A DNA stretch of 64,000 nt from Roseibium litorale (GCF_014842915.1 NZ_JACYXI010000006.1:1-64000), one strand, 5' to 3'. Positions 1-12,842 are shown, numbered from the stretch's first letter. Notes: generated from the letters alone by a model not told the origin. Translations and numbers: made by a program.

Positions 1-266
1 GCTTCCTTGTCTTAAAGATCAGCGTACCTGCGTAACTCTTACTCCAAACCCCAACCTTCCGGTCAGAGCCTCGCAAGAACAACGCCGTCCACGCTTCCCT
101 TCCTTCAAATCCTAATTGTCAAAGAACATTCGCCAGTGGCGAATTCGCTGCCTTGGCAGCAAAAACCGAAACGAAACCCGTTGCCCGAGAGGGGCACCAA
201 CGTCTCTGGTGTCCGGTAGAACCGACAGTGTCTGGCGCCGTGTTGTCCGCAGCGCCGCCGTCGATG
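1..266 (-). other. rRNA operon leader (transcribed leftward out of the window)
   Basis: This non-coding stretch lies downstream, on the minus strand, of a strong promoter and contains an antitermination boxA at 117-128. Both features are typical of the transcribed leader before 16S rRNA in alphaproteobacteria. No mature 16S sequence is visible, so the rRNA gene itself should begin to the left of base 1. The assignment as a leader rather than an internal spacer rests on the promoter and on the absence of any tRNA or rRNA to its right. Confidence 0.6.
117..128 (-). promoter_or_regulatory. boxA antitermination element of the rRNA leader
   Basis: Read on the minus strand the site is TGTTCTTTGACA, close to the E. 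coli rrn boxA TGCTCTTTAACA and to the form usual in alphaproteobacterial rRNA leaders. NusB/NusE bind boxA RNA to keep rRNA transcription processive. It sits about 140 bases downstream of the predicted start point. A boxA also occurs in 16S-23S spacers, but the nearby promoter favours the leader position. Confidence 0.65.
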
Positions 267-272
267 GAGCGG

Positions 273-301
273 TTTATACGCAGCACCCCTCGATGAGTCA
301 A
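273..301 (-). promoter_or_regulatory. sigma70-type rRNA promoter
   Basis: On the minus strand the -35 is TTGACT (296-301) and the -10 is TATAAA (273-278), separated by exactly 17 bases. Transcription should start near 266 and run leftward through the boxA. An A/T tract (CTTTTTTGA on the minus strand, around 311-319) lies just upstream and could act as an UP element. The near-consensus match and optimal spacing fit a strong stable-RNA promoter. Confidence 0.65.
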
Positions 302-329
302 CACGGTTCGTCAAAAAAGATTCACACAG

Positions 330-973
330 GCTGTTTCACCGCTAAAACCCTCAGTTTTTTGCGGTTTTTCGATCCCGGATTCGCTCTGAAAGAGCCTTTT
401 CCAGATCAAATCCGGGGTATTTTTCTCATTCTGAGCAAACTTTACGCGTGCCGTTTTTATTAGCTGCCGAATAACCCCTCAGCCTCTTTACCGGGCTTCC
501 CGGCAGAAACCCTGAGGTTTGACGCTCGGCTGCTCATTTGCCAGACCCTCAGAAGCCTGTCTTGCCCCTGTGAATTGTTCTGGCTGACCGCATTTCGCGC
601 TCAAAAGCCGTCTTCCCGCGCTTAGCCAGACCCACGCCATGAGCTAGTCTATAGACAACCTGCTTATGCTTGCTGCCCGCACACCACCAGCGCGTCGCAG
701 CTTTCGCCTTTTCATGGGACAGCCCCCTCTCCCGCCTGGACGCCCCGTGCCCGGCCAACCTGTGGGGCAATCTGTCTGGGCAATTCCCATCACATCTGCC
801 GGGTTAACCCGCCTTCGCCCCAATCTTGCCCGATTGGTTTCAGAAGGAGACGAAGGTAGTAAGGCGTTTCATCACGTCTCTGTCAGACCTTTCGTTTGAC
901 CTTTCGGACAACAGGCGGCATTTTCGGCCAGTCCTGTATAAAGTGGCGTATAAGATAAGGCAGTTCAGGCCTG
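330..973. other. Intergenic spacer without recognisable gene
   Basis: No open frame here has a plausible ribosome site and recognisable composition; the short frames overlap one another on both strands and look accidental. The sequence CCTCAG occurs three times (around 346, 477 and 547), and an imperfect inverted repeat lies at 477-517. It probably contains upstream regulatory sequence of the leftward rRNA promoter and the promoter of the M23 peptidase gene, but I could not place a convincing -35/-10 pair for the latter. Confidence 0.4.
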
Positions 974-2944
974 ATGCATTTCGGTCCATTCCACACGCAT
1001 GCACATCAAACAGTCGATCTGGGTGACGAAGCTCCGCTCGTCGTTCAGGACGGGCGCAATGCGTTGCCGGACCGGCGCAAGGTTTCTGTCCGCTGGCTAA
1101 CGGGAACTGTCCTGACCGGCATCACATCCGTCGTGCTCATGGGCGGGGCATTGATGGCTGCTTTGGATGGTCAATACAGCGTCACCGCGGCCACCCTGCC
1201 TGACCAGAACGACTTCAGCATTGGCATTGAAGGTGTTTCCGTTTCGGGCACAAAGGGCGACCGCATCGCCCGGGCCGCTGCGGAATATGCCAACAAGCAA
1301 ATCATCCCGGTCAATGTGGTCACCAAAAACGGCGACAAGGAGCTGATCAAGGTCCGCGCTTACTCTCTGGTCACATCAAGTCTTGCCACCCGCAAGAGCG
1401 CCGAGTTCAGCCAGGATATTCCGCCCTTCAATCCTCTGAACATGTTCTCTGACGTGCAGACCGTTCCCGCAGTGTCCAGCGCCGAGCCGGTTTTCTCCGA
1501 TTCCGTCTATGGCGCGAAGGTTGAAGGCGAAGTCAGCATCTCGCTGACCAGCTTCCCGGCTGATAGCGATCTGATCGATGCGTCGGCTACGCCGGATGAA
1601 CCGGTCATCGAGCGCCGCGTCCGGCAGGCCGCCCGGTTCCTGGCCGTAAACTCCGTCGATATGGCGGCCCGCACCATTGTCGACCCCGCCCGGTTCGACT
1701 TCAATCTGGCACGCCAGCCTGAATTCGCCCGCCTTGCCGTCCGGATTACCCCGGAAAACGTCTCCTTTGTCTCCAAGCAGGACGACGACACCCGTCACCT
1801 TGGGATGGATGAAAAGATCGTCCCCATTTCCGAGGAAAGCGATCTCTTCGATGTCTTGCGGGACAATGACGTTCCGGAGGAAGAGTCCGAGCAGATCCGG
1901 ACAGCCTTCCAGAAGACGGCAGGGGTCACGCTTCTCGAGCCAGGCTACCGTCTGCGCATTGCGTTCCAGCAATCCGCAGACGAAGACGGCCGCTCGCAGC
2001 CTGAACGGGTCAGTCTCTACGAGGACACAGATCACAAGGCGACGGTCGCCCGTACGGATACCGGCAGCTATGTCCAGGCCAAGGCTCCGGCAAACTTCCT
2101 GCCCGACGCCTTTGCCGAGGCGGACCGGGTTTCCTATGGCGGGCAGACACCTGCTCTTTACGACAGCATCTACCAGACTGCGCTCGAGCAGGACATCAGC
2201 AAGCCGGTTATCGAAGAGCTGATCCGCGTTTTCTCCTTCGACGTCGACTTCAACTCCCGCGTCCAGCCGGGCGACTCCCTGGAAGTGCTCTATGCGGATG
2301 ACGCAGGCTCTGCGAGCGGTGAAGTGCTCTATGCCGCCCTGAACACCGGTTCCAGCACGCGGCGGTTTTACCGCTTCCGCACCCCGGACGATGGCACCAT
2401 CGACTATTATGACGCCAACGGACAGAGCGCGAAAAAATTCCTGATGCGCAAACCGCTCTCCGGCGGACGTTTCCGCTCGGGCTTCGGCATGCGCCGCCAT
2501 CCCATCCACAAATATGCCAAGATGCACACCGGCGTTGACTGGGCAGCCCCCCGTGGAACGCCGGTCATGGCAGCAGGCAATGGCACGGTCATCAAGGCGG
2601 GCTGGTCTTCAGGCTATGGCCAGCGCATCGAAGTGCGCCATGCCAATGGCTACACCACCACCTACAATCACCTGTCCGGCTTTGCACAAGGTCTGGCCGC
2701 AGGCCAGAGCGTTCATCAGGGGCAGATCATCGGATACATCGGCTCCACCGGCCTCTCCACCGGCCCGCACCTGCACTATGAGGTCATGGTCAACGACCGC
2801 TATGTGGACCCGATGCGCATCCGGCTTCCCCGTGGCCGGGTTCTGGACGGGCAGATGCTGGCAACGTTCGAGACCGAGCGCCAGCGGATCGACAGCCTGT
2901 TGGACAAGGCACGCCGCCCGGCTCGGGTTGCCTCGGCTCAATAA
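974..2944 (+). CDS. M23-family metallopeptidase (cell-wall endopeptidase)
   Basis: A 656-residue membrane-anchored protein predicted to act on periplasmic peptidoglycan. A short cytoplasmic N-terminus is followed by one transmembrane segment near residues 42-64 (around TGTVLTGITSVVLMGGALMA). A long middle region includes a possible LysM/OapA-like stretch near residues 285-325. The C-terminal M23 domain has both zinc motifs, HTGVDWA and GPHLHYE, after the typical entry GFGMRRHPI. The HxxxD and HxH ligands are present, so the enzyme is probably active, unlike degenerate EnvC-type activators. The N-terminus resembles M23 proteins found beside clpB in other Rhizobiales. It is convergent with clpB and ends at a shared terminator. 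The precise bond cleaved cannot be read from the sequence. Confidence 0.85.
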   Translation: MHFGPFHTHAHQTVDLGDEAPLVVQDGRNALPDRRKVSVRWLTGTVLTGITSVVLMGGALMAALDGQYSVTAATLPDQNDFSIGIEGVSVSGTKGDRIARAAAEYANKQIIPVNVVTKNGDKELIKVRAYSLVTSSLATRKSAEFSQDIPPFNPLNMFSDVQTVPAVSSAEPVFSDSVYGAKVEGEVSISLTSFPADSDLIDASATPDEPVIERRVRQAARFLAVNSVDMAARTIVDPARFDFNLARQPEFARLAVRITPENVSFVSKQDDDTRHLGMDEKIVPISEESDLFDVLRDNDVPEEESEQIRTAFQKTAGVTLLEPGYRLRIAFQQSADEDGRSQPERVSLYEDTDHKATVARTDTGSYVQAKAPANFLPDAFAEADRVSYGGQTPALYDSIYQTALEQDISKPVIEELIRVFSFDVDFNSRVQPGDSLEVLYADDAGSASGEVLYAALNTGSSTRRFYRFRTPDDGTIDYYDANGQSAKKFLMRKPLSGGRFRSGFGMRRHPIHKYAKMHTGVDWAAPRGTPVMAAGNGTVIKAGWSSGYGQRIEVRHANGYTTTYNHLSGFAQGLAAGQSVHQGQIIGYIGSTGLSTGPHLHYEVMVNDRYVDPMRIRLPRGRVLDGQMLATFETERQRIDSLLDKARRPARVASAQ

Positions 2945-2974
2945 GCCAGCAGAAAACGAAACCTCCCGAAACAG

Positions 2975-3006
2975 AAAAGCCCCGGAGCGACTGCCCCGGG
3001 GCTTTT
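2975..3006. terminator. Bidirectional terminator between M23 gene and clpB
   Basis: A perfect 11-bp inverted repeat (AAAAGCCCCGG ... CCGGGGCTTTT) with a 10-base loop lies between two convergent genes. T-runs flank the stem on both strands, so it can serve both. Confidence 0.85.
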
Positions 3007-3041
3007 GATTTTAAGCACGTCCACGGACTACGGTTCCGGGA

Positions 3042-5639
<2,598 letters not shown>

Positions 5640-5827
5640 AACTGACCTCCACTCCGCCCTTCCACCCGAAGCATGGAGAGCGTTCCGGATTCCGGGCCTT
5701 CTTGGCGTGAAGCACCCGGGCGGCCTTCTTGAGCGCCGCACTCCCGATATAGTGTTGCAAATTGAACACAAAAGGGGTCTGGAGAAAATTCCGGATTAAT
5801 CCGTAAACTCCCGCTCTACCGGACAGC

Positions 5828-5853
5828 AAAACGGCGCCACATGGGCGCCGTTT
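5828..5853. terminator. Terminator after the DUF4167 gene
   Basis: An inverted repeat (AAACGGCGCC ... GGCGCCGTTT) with a short loop lies just downstream of the DUF4167 stop on the minus strand and upstream of clpB. The T-run is only four bases on the minus strand, so termination may be moderate. Confidence 0.6.
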
Positions 5854-5888
5854 CGTCTCATTCATTTTTTAAGGAGCGCTACACGGCT

Positions 5889-6731
5889 TCATTCGCCTGC
5901 GGCAGCGACTTCCTTGGGAGCACCCTCTTCCGCTTTCGGCTTGCGCGGACGAGGCGTCCGGCGGGGCTTCGGCTTTGCGGGCGCATCCTCATCTGCGGCA
6001 ACGGCCTCAACCTGCTCCACGGGAGCAGCGGCTTCCGCCGCGGCTGTTGCGCCATCCTCGGCATCGTTACGGCGGACACCACGGCCGCGGGTTCCACGCG
6101 GACGGCGGCGCGGCTTGTCATCCTCACCGCTTTCGTCGCCAGCGCGGGCCGCATGGCCATTGACCTGCCCGGAGGCATCGATCAGCGGCATGTCGTCGAT
6201 AAACGGCTGAGGACTGTCCTCACCAACCATATCCGGTTGAGTGAAGCGTTCGCCTGAATCCCCACGGTCATGCCGCGGCTGACGCTCTGCACGCTCAACC
6301 CGTTCTGGACGATCGGGACGTTCACGCCGCTCCTGCCGCTCTGCGCGTTCGGGACGGTCACCACCATTCCGATCGAACCGCTCGGGCCGTTCAAAGCGCT
6401 CACGGTTCTCGGACACGGTCTGGGCCGGATAGTCCTGCCCGTCCTCATCCTCACCGAGGCTGGACTGCAGCACCGGCTGCATGTTCCCCTGGGCGGCAGC
6501 AACAATGCGCAGATAGTGCTCAGCGTGCTGGAAATAGTTCTCGGACATGATCCTGTCACCGGATGCTTGCGCATCCCGGGCGAGCTGCTGATACTTCTCC
6601 GCGACGTGCAGGGCTGTACCACGGATTTTCACATCCGGACCGTTGGATTCATAGGTCCTGCTCAGCGGATTAGGACCCTTCCGGCTCCGTCCGCGCATGC
6701 GCTGCTGTTTGCTCTGATTACCTGGTCTCAT
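5889..6731 (-). CDS. DUF4167 domain protein
   Basis: A 280-residue basic, low-complexity protein of unknown function. The N-terminal 80 residues form the conserved DUF4167 block (start MRPGNQSKQQRMRGRSR, then SNGPDVKIRGTA and QHAEHYLRI), which is widespread in Rhizobiales. The rest is highly charged, rich in R, E, D and P, with repeated RPERxER-like units around residues 105-150 and an A/P/K-rich tail, and is probably disordered. The composition suggests RNA or nucleoprotein binding, but that is inference. It sits between clpB and prmC, on the same strand as both, as in related genomes. Confidence 0.85.
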   Translation of the reverse strand: MRPGNQSKQQRMRGRSRKGPNPLSRTYESNGPDVKIRGTALHVAEKYQQLARDAQASGDRIMSENYFQHAEHYLRIVAAAQGNMQPVLQSSLGEDEDGQDYPAQTVSENRERFERPERFDRNGGDRPERAERQERRERPDRPERVERAERQPRHDRGDSGERFTQPDMVGEDSPQPFIDDMPLIDASGQVNGHAARAGDESGEDDKPRRRPRGTRGRGVRRNDAEDGATAAAEAAAPVEQVEAVAADEDAPAKPKPRRTPRPRKPKAEEGAPKEVAAAGE

Positions 6732-7087
6732 CCTGCCGTTTTCTCTTAAGGAACGGCGACCAGCTTAACGCTGGCCCAAAATCGGAATTACCTAATACCG
6801 ACACGAAAACTGCCGAAACCAACCGTGAAGGTCAGCGGCTGTCGACCGTACTGGGTTGTTCGAAATACATCGGGCCGTTCTCCAGCCGATGCAATCGCCA
6901 TGTTCTGCGACAGTCCGAAAGTCCGGATGGTCCGTCTTAACAACGGTTTCCAAAACGCGCTTGAAGCGTTTGTCCCCACGTTGCCGGAAAGGCATGCCCC
7001 GCTAAACGCTGATCACATTACTCCGGTCTCGGCGAGGTGAACCTAACCGGTTCGGCTTGGTTTTCCAAGCGATTTTTCACGTCAAGC
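6732..7087. other. Intergenic region upstream of the DUF4167 gene
   Basis: About 355 bases between prmC and the DUF4167 gene. It should hold the DUF4167 promoter. I see no convincing small gene, RNA structure or repeat in it; short frames on both strands lack ribosome sites. Confidence 0.4.
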
Positions 7088-7945
7088 TTAAATCGGCCCG
7101 TTCAAGGGCCAACGGCCCAGCACAACCCGGTCTTTGGCGCCAAGATCCTGAATGATTTCAATGTCCAAAAAACCAGCAGAGGACAGAAGATCACACACTT
7201 CCCGCCCCTGGTCATAGCCGATTTCAAAGCCGATTCGGCCTCCCGGCTTAAGTAGATCAGCTGCTTGGCGGGTCAGGATCCGGTAGGCTCTCAGGCCATC
7301 CTCCCCCCCATCCAGCGCCAGCACCGGATCGTGATCGCGCACATCCCGATCGAGGCCGGCGATAACGCTGGAGCGGATATAAGGAGGATTACTTATCAGC
7401 CAATCCAGTCCACCGGAGAGCATGCTGGCATAGTCCGCACAGACCGGATGGAACCGGTCCGAAACCCCGTGCCGGGCAGCATTTGCAGCCGCGCAATTCA
7501 GCGCTTCCTGGGACAAGTCCACAGCGTCGCACACCGCCTGCGGCAATTCCTTCAGCAACGAAACGGCAATCGCACCGGTTCCCGTTCCAATATCCGCCAT
7601 CCGCAGAGGCTGATAGGACGGCGAGCGGGCAAGCACCGCCTCAACCAGAATTTCCGTATCCGGCCGGGGCTCCAGCGTTGCCTCGTTCAGGTCAAAACGC
7701 AGCCCCCAGAACTCCCGCCAGCCGAGCAGCCGGCCCACAGGCACGCCCTCAGCCCTCCGATCGGCAAGGGCAAGAACCTGCGCCGCTGTCTCCAGCTGAA
7801 CGTCCTCATCCGCCTTCAGAATGACATCAGAAACCGACAGGTCCAGAACCCCCGACACAAGAAGCCGGGCCTCCAGATCAGCCAGCTCATTGCCAGCTGC
7901 CCGCAACTTACCCCGCGCTTCGCGCAAGAGGTCACCAAGCCGCAT
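7088..7945 (-). CDS. prmC: Release factor glutamine methyltransferase PrmC
   Basis: A 285-residue SAM-dependent methyltransferase that N5-methylates the glutamine of the GGQ motif in release factors, raising termination efficiency. It has the N-terminal helical domain, the linker motif LEPRPDTEILVE, the SAM-binding motif DIGTGTGAIAVSL, and the substrate glutamine-binding NPPY motif (ISNPPYIRSS) that defines this family. It follows prfA with a 3-base gap on the same strand, so enzyme and substrate RF1 are encoded together. ATG 7945 gives the expected length. Confidence 0.96.
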   Translation of the reverse strand: MRLGDLLREARGKLRAAGNELADLEARLLVSGVLDLSVSDVILKADEDVQLETAAQVLALADRRAEGVPVGRLLGWREFWGLRFDLNEATLEPRPDTEILVEAVLARSPSYQPLRMADIGTGTGAIAVSLLKELPQAVCDAVDLSQEALNCAAANAARHGVSDRFHPVCADYASMLSGGLDWLISNPPYIRSSVIAGLDRDVRDHDPVLALDGGEDGLRAYRILTRQAADLLKPGGRIGFEIGYDQGREVCDLLSSAGFLDIEIIQDLGAKDRVVLGRWPLNGPI

Positions 7946-7948
7946 GGC

Positions 7949-9022
7949 TTACGCCTCTTCCGCCGCCAGCAGTGCTGCCTGATAATCCATGATCAGCGCC
8001 TCGATCACCTCGTGCAGCGCCTCCCCGGACAAGATCTGCTCCAGCTTGTAGAGGGTCAGCCCAATCCGGTGATCAGTCACCCGCCCTTGAGGGAAATTAT
8101 AGGTCCGGATGCGCTCAGACCGGTCACCCGAGCCGACCTGAAGACGGCGGGCCTCTGTCCGTTCGCTCGCCGCGCGCTCACGCTCTGCGTCATAAATACG
8201 GGCTCTGAGCAGCTGCATGGCCCTGGCCTTGTTCTTGTGCTGGGAGCGCTCGTCCTGAACCGCAACCACAATCCCGGTCGGCAAGTGGGTGATCCGGACG
8301 GCGGAGTCCGTGGTGTTGACGTGCTGCCCGCCTGCGCCGGAGGCACGGTAGGTATCGATCCTCAGATCGCCGTCATTGATGTCAATATCCACGTCTTCGG
8401 CCTGCGGCAACACGGCAACAGTCGCCGCAGAGGTGTGAATACGCCCGCCAGATTCCGTCGCAGGAACACGCTGTACCCGGTGAACGCCGGATTCGAATTT
8501 CATGCGCGCAAAGACGTTCTCACCTGATACAGAAGCGATGATTTCCTTATAGCCGCCCACTTCCCCTTCGCTGGCGGAAAGCACTTCGACTTTCCATCCC
8601 TGCAATTCGGCGAAGCGCTGGTACATGCGGAAGAGATCGCCGGCAAAGAGCGCGGCTTCGTCCCCGCCCGTTCCGGCACGCACTTCCAGAATGGCATCAT
8701 TGGCATCCGCAGCGTCCTTGGGCAGAAGGCCGATACGGACTTCCTGGCTGAGAGCTTCAAGCCGCTCCTCAAGCTCCTCTACCTCGGCTTCTGCCAATTC
8801 ACGCATGTCCCGGTCGGTCTTAGAATCCGCCAGGAGCATCTTCGCCTCGGCCAGGTCGTCCTGCGCCTTCAGCAGCTCACGCACCTTGAGGATGAAAGGC
8901 TCCAGAGAGGCATATTCCCGGGACAGTTTCACATAGGTGCCCGGGTCCGGGTTGGCCGACATCCGGTGCTCGATTTCGGAAAACCGGGCAAGCAACGTGT
9001 CAAGCTTGTTACGCGCCAGCAT
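7949..9022 (-). CDS. prfA: Peptide chain release factor 1
   Basis: A 357-residue RF1 that recognises UAA and UAG stop codons and triggers peptide release on the ribosome. It carries the catalytic GGQ within [16 protein letters not shown], and the downstream sequence [13 protein letters not shown] is typical of RF1. The frame extends 14 codons further upstream, but ATG 9022 ([11 protein letters not shown]) follows an AGGAG ribosome site at correct distance and gives standard family length. It is the second gene of ptsP-prfA-prmC, with a gap of 47 bases to ptsP. Confidence 0.97.
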   Translation of the reverse strand: MLARNKLDTLLARFSEIEHRMSANPDPGTYVKLSREYASLEPFILKVRELLKAQDDLAEAKMLLADSKTDRDMRELAEAEVEELEERLEALSQEVRIGLLPKDAADANDAILEVRAGTGGDEAALFAGDLFRMYQRFAELQGWKVEVLSASEGEVGGYKEIIASVSGENVFARMKFESGVHRVQRVPATESGGRIHTSAATVAVLPQAEDVDIDINDGDLRIDTYRASGAGGQHVNTTDSAVRITHLPTGIVVAVQDERSQHKNKARAMQLLRARIYDAERERAASERTEARRLQVGSGDRSERIRTYNFPQGRVTDHRIGLTLYKLEQILSGEALHEVIEALIMDYQAALLAAEEA

Positions 9023-9069
9023 AAGCGCAGTCTCCTTCTGCCTGCGATCAGGCAAACCTGTCATATGAG

Positions 9070-11337
9070 CTAAAGCGCAACGTCCATTTCAGCGGCGAAG
9101 CGCTTCAGGAAATCACGGATGTCGCCTTCCGGATGCCCCGGTTCAAGACGCGGCAAAAGACGCGCAGTCAGACGACCCGCATCCAGTGTTCTCAGCATGG
9201 CTTTCACAGGGCCGAGTGAAGCAGGCGACATGGAAAGATCGCGGAAGCCCAGGCCAATCAGAGCCATGGCTTCAAGCGGCTTGCCCGCAAGCTCACCGCA
9301 CAAGGTAACAGGCACATGGGCAGCCCCGGCCTTGTCGACAATCCGCTTGAGCGCCCGCAGGAACGCGAGGCTCAAGGGGTCGAACCGGTCGGCAACACGG
9401 GTATTGCCCCGGTCGACGGCACAGAAGAACTGGAACAGATCGTTGGAGCCGACGGAAATGAAGTCTACCTCGTGCATCAGTTCGTCCAACTGAAACAGCA
9501 AGGAGGGAACTTCGACCATGACACCAAGCCGGATCTTGTCCGGTACGCCATGGCCGTGACGACGCAAATGCTTGAGTTCCTTTTCCACCAGACCGCGGGC
9601 GAGAAGAAACTCGTCGACCTCGGCGACCATCGGGAACATCAGCTTCAGATCGCGTCCGGCAGCCGCCATCAGCAACGCGCGGATCTGTGTGCGCAGCAAT
9701 CCCGGACGGTCCAGCCCGAGCCGCAGGGCCCGCCAGCCCATCGCCGGGTTCTCTTCCTGAATGGAACGCAGATAGGGCAGCACCTTGTCGCCGCCAATGT
9801 CCAGCGAGCGGAAAGTGACCGGCTTGCCGTCGGCAGCCGCCAGCACCTGCTCATATTGCGCCCTTTGTTCCTTCATCCGCGGAAAGGAAGACGCCAGCAT
9901 GAACTGCAATTCGGTCCTGAACAAACCGACGCCTGCCGCACCTGCTTCCACCAGATGAGGAAGATCGACCAGCAGACCGGCATTCATCTGCAAGGAAATC
10001 TCGACGCCGTCCTTGGTCACGGACGGCTTGTTGCGAAGCCGGCGGTACTGAGCCTGCCTGCGGGCCCGGAACCGGACCTTCTCGGCAAAAGCGTTCTGCA
10101 CATCCTGCGCCGGGCGCAGATAAACTTCCCCGGCATCACCATCAACGATGACGGCGTCTCCGGCGTCGGCCAGACTGACGATGTCATGGAGCTGCCCGAC
10201 CATCGGGATGCCCAGAGCCCGGCTGACGATGGTGATGTGGCTGGTCGGCCCGCCTTCTTCCAGAACCAGCCCGCGGATCTTGTCCCGCTCGTAGTCCAGA
10301 AGTTCAGCAGCACCCATGTTGCGCGCAACGATGATCGCATCCTGCGGCAGATCGGATGCCGCGGATCCGTGATCGCGGCCCATCAGCTCGCGGATCAGCC
10401 GGTGCGCCAGATCGTCAAGGTCATGCAGGCGTTCCCGCAGGTAAGGATCGGTCTGGCGAAGCATGCGCGCCCGCATGTCGCTCTGGACCTTTTCCACTGC
10501 CGCTTCCGCGGTCAGGCCGTTCCGGATCGCTTCTTCAATCTTGCGGATCCAGCCCTGATCGTAGGCGAACATGCGATAGGCTTCGAGCACCTCACGGTGC
10601 TCGCCCACCGCCGCAATGTCGCCGCTGGCAAGAAGATCATCGATGGACAGGCGCAGGCGGTTGATTGCTGCATGCAGACGGCTTTGCTCAGCGTCCGTAT
10701 CCTCAGCAATCAGATTGGTGACAACCACACGCGGCTCATGCAGAACCACATGACCCAGACCGACGCCTTCGGCCAAGGCAACGCCCTGCGCATGAATCGG
10801 TCGGGACAGGTCAAGGCCCGTTCCCTTCTGGGAGATGGCTTCCAGCTCTCCCGCAGCGACCATTTCGGCAATCACCATTGCCGTGGTCTGAAGGGCTTCG
10901 ACTTCGTCTTCCAGATAGGTCCGGTGTGACTGGTTCTGGACGACGAGAACACCCAGCGTCCGCCCGGCACGCAAGATCGGCACACCCAGGAAGGAATTGT
11001 AGGCGTCTTCGCCCGTTTCCGGCAGATAGGCAAAGGCCGGATGAGCGCGGGCGTTGGGAAGATTGAGAGGCCGCGCTTCGGCAGCGATCAAGCCGACAAG
11101 GCCCTGGCCAACGCGCAACGAGGCCCGGTGCACGGCTTCGCGCTTCAGGCCTTCGGTGGCGTAGAGCTCAAGAACACCGTCCGCGCGCAGTATATAAACC
11201 GAGCAAACCTCGGCCACCACGTTGGCCGCGATCAGGACCACGATCTTGTCGAGTCGCTCCTGCGCCTTGATCGGCTCCGCCATGACTTCGCGAAGCCGGC
11301 GGAGCAACAGGCGCGGACCGGCCAGGTTGCTGCGCAT
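9070..11337 (-). CDS. ptsP: PTS enzyme I-Ntr (GAF-EI fusion) PtsP
   Basis: A 755-residue phosphoenolpyruvate-protein phosphotransferase of the nitrogen PTS, passing phosphate from PEP to NPr and then EIIA-Ntr for regulatory purposes rather than sugar uptake. The N-terminal 165 residues are a GAF sensory domain. They are followed by the EI N-terminal domain, the phospho-histidine segment [15 protein letters not shown], and the PEP-binding barrel with [11 protein letters not shown] and the catalytic-cysteine motif [11 protein letters not shown]. In enterobacteria this GAF domain binds glutamine; I assume a similar input here. Position after lysC and before prfA is usual for Rhizobiales. Confidence 0.95.
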   Translation of the reverse strand: MRSNLAGPRLLLRRLREVMAEPIKAQERLDKIVVLIAANVVAEVCSVYILRADGVLELYATEGLKREAVHRASLRVGQGLVGLIAAEARPLNLPNARAHPAFAYLPETGEDAYNSFLGVPILRAGRTLGVLVVQNQSHRTYLEDEVEALQTTAMVIAEMVAAGELEAISQKGTGLDLSRPIHAQGVALAEGVGLGHVVLHEPRVVVTNLIAEDTDAEQSRLHAAINRLRLSIDDLLASGDIAAVGEHREVLEAYRMFAYDQGWIRKIEEAIRNGLTAEAAVEKVQSDMRARMLRQTDPYLRERLHDLDDLAHRLIRELMGRDHGSAASDLPQDAIIVARNMGAAELLDYERDKIRGLVLEEGGPTSHITIVSRALGIPMVGQLHDIVSLADAGDAVIVDGDAGEVYLRPAQDVQNAFAEKVRFRARRQAQYRRLRNKPSVTKDGVEISLQMNAGLLVDLPHLVEAGAAGVGLFRTELQFMLASSFPRMKEQRAQYEQVLAAADGKPVTFRSLDIGGDKVLPYLRSIQEENPAMGWRALRLGLDRPGLLRTQIRALLMAAAGRDLKLMFPMVAEVDEFLLARGLVEKELKHLRRHGHGVPDKIRLGVMVEVPSLLFQLDELMHEVDFISVGSNDLFQFFCAVDRGNTRVADRFDPLSLAFLRALKRIVDKAGAAHVPVTLCGELAGKPLEAMALIGLGFRDLSMSPASLGPVKAMLRTLDAGRLTARLLPRLEPGHPEGDIRDFLKRFAAEMDVAL

Positions 11338-11408
11338 CGCCTACCCCGTCATGTCCCTGGAACCGGCTGCAGACGGTTTTCGCAACCCTCTGCAGCGAGT
11401 CGGGTCAC

Positions 11409-12659
11409 TTACCCGTCCAATCCGTATAGCGAATGGAGAGTCCGGACCGCAAGTTCCGTGTAAGCGGAATCGATCAGCACGGAAATCTTGATCTCAGATG
11501 TGGTGATCGCACGGATGTTGATGCCCTTGGCTGCCAGGCCCCGGAAACAGTCGGCCGCGATGCCCGCATGAGAGCGCATGCCGATACCGATAACCGACAC
11601 CTTCACGACGTCGGTTGCGCCTTCCAGATTCTGGAACCCGATCGCTTCACGGTTGTCTTCCAGCACCTTGATGGCGCGCTGGTAGTCCGTTTCAGGCACC
11701 GTGAAGGTAATGTCGGTGGTCTTGCCATCCGGCGAAATGTTCTGGACGATCATGTCCACATTGATGTTCGCGTCCGCCAGCGGCCCGAACACAGAATGGG
11801 CAACGCCGGGCTTGTCGGCCACATCGCGAATCGAGATCTGGGCTTCGTCCTTCGCAAAGGCGATGCCGGTAACAACTTGCTGTTCCACGAGTTCATCCTC
11901 GTCGCAAATGAGAGTACCAGGGGGGAGATCACCAGCGCCGACCTGCGGCGCATCCGGATCGTCAAAACTGGAGCGCACAAAAGTGCGGACGCCATGGACC
12001 ATGGCCATCTCGACAGAGCGCACCTGAAGCACCTTCGCGCCAAGCGATGCCATTTCCAGCATTTCCTCGAAGGAAACACGGTCGAGACGCTTGGCCTTGG
12101 GAACGATACGCGGATCGGTCGTGTAGACCCCATCCACATCCGTGTAGATATCGCAGCGGTCAGCCTTGATCGCAGCAGCGATGGCCACCGCGCTGGTGTC
12201 CGAACCGCCACGGCCAAGCGTCGAGATGCGGTTGTCCGGGGCGATGCCCTGGAACCCTGCGATCACCGCGACCTGGCCACCGGAAATGCGCTCGATCAGG
12301 AAATCGGCATCGATTTCCTTGATCCGCGCAGCACCGTGGCTCTCGTCCGTCTTCAGCGGGATCTGCCATCCTTGCCAGGAACGGGCATTCACGCCCATAT
12401 CCTGCAGCACGATAGCCAGGAGACCGGAGGTCACCTGCTCGCCAGAAGCGACCACTGCATCATATTCACGGGCATCATGGAGGGTGGATGCCTGACGGCA
12501 CCAGTCGACCAGTTTGTTGGTCTGCCCCGCCATTGCCGACACCACGACGGCCACTTCGTTGCCGGCATCGACTTCCCGCTTCACGTGGCGTGCCACGTTG
12601 CGGATACGGTCGAGGTCGGCCACGGACGTGCCACCGAATTTCAAAACCAGTCGAGCCAT
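11409..12659 (-). CDS. lysC: Aspartate kinase
   Basis: A 416-residue aspartokinase phosphorylating aspartate in the first step of lysine, threonine and methionine synthesis. The N-terminal kinase signature KFGGTSVADLDRI is followed by the amino-acid kinase fold (GRGGSDTSAVAIAAA) and two C-terminal ACT regulatory domains (from about residue 265), which usually bind lysine and threonine for feedback inhibition. The frame is open for 99 extra codons upstream, but that stretch is not aspartokinase-like and overlaps the divergent ubiG region. ATG 12659 (MARLVLKFGGTS) is the conserved start, though its ribosome site is weak. Confidence 0.96.
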   Translation of the reverse strand: MARLVLKFGGTSVADLDRIRNVARHVKREVDAGNEVAVVVSAMAGQTNKLVDWCRQASTLHDAREYDAVVASGEQVTSGLLAIVLQDMGVNARSWQGWQIPLKTDESHGAARIKEIDADFLIERISGGQVAVIAGFQGIAPDNRISTLGRGGSDTSAVAIAAAIKADRCDIYTDVDGVYTTDPRIVPKAKRLDRVSFEEMLEMASLGAKVLQVRSVEMAMVHGVRTFVRSSFDDPDAPQVGAGDLPPGTLICDEDELVEQQVVTGIAFAKDEAQISIRDVADKPGVAHSVFGPLADANINVDMIVQNISPDGKTTDITFTVPETDYQRAIKVLEDNREAIGFQNLEGATDVVKVSVIGIGMRSHAGIAADCFRGLAAKGINIRAITTSEIKISVLIDSAYTELAVRTLHSLYGLDG

Positions 12660-12842
12660 TGCTGTCGTATTCTTTTCATCGAGTAACGAGGGCGCCTGCG
12701 CACCCGCCGGATCGGGCGTCACACATACATGCACTGTGCAATTGCCGCAACTGCGTGCCTTGACAAAAGACACACGACCTTGAAGGACACAGAGACAGAT
12801 GGCAGCGGACAGAGTGACGGCGGCAGAGGAAAGGAACCTGCG

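Noticed and set aside
477-517. Imperfect inverted repeat with inner CCGGG/CCCGG stem
   Set aside because: No T-run and no position that would make it a terminator; it may be chance in a GC-rich spacer.
1376-2527. Minus-strand frame of 383 codons within the M23 peptidase gene
   Set aside because: The plus strand has a complete zinc peptidase with membrane anchor; the antisense frame shows no domain.
9316-12686. Long plus-strand frames opposite ptsP and lysC
   Set aside because: Low-similarity compositions rich in H, R, Q and G are typical antisense shadows of GC-rich genes; the minus-strand genes have complete motifs.
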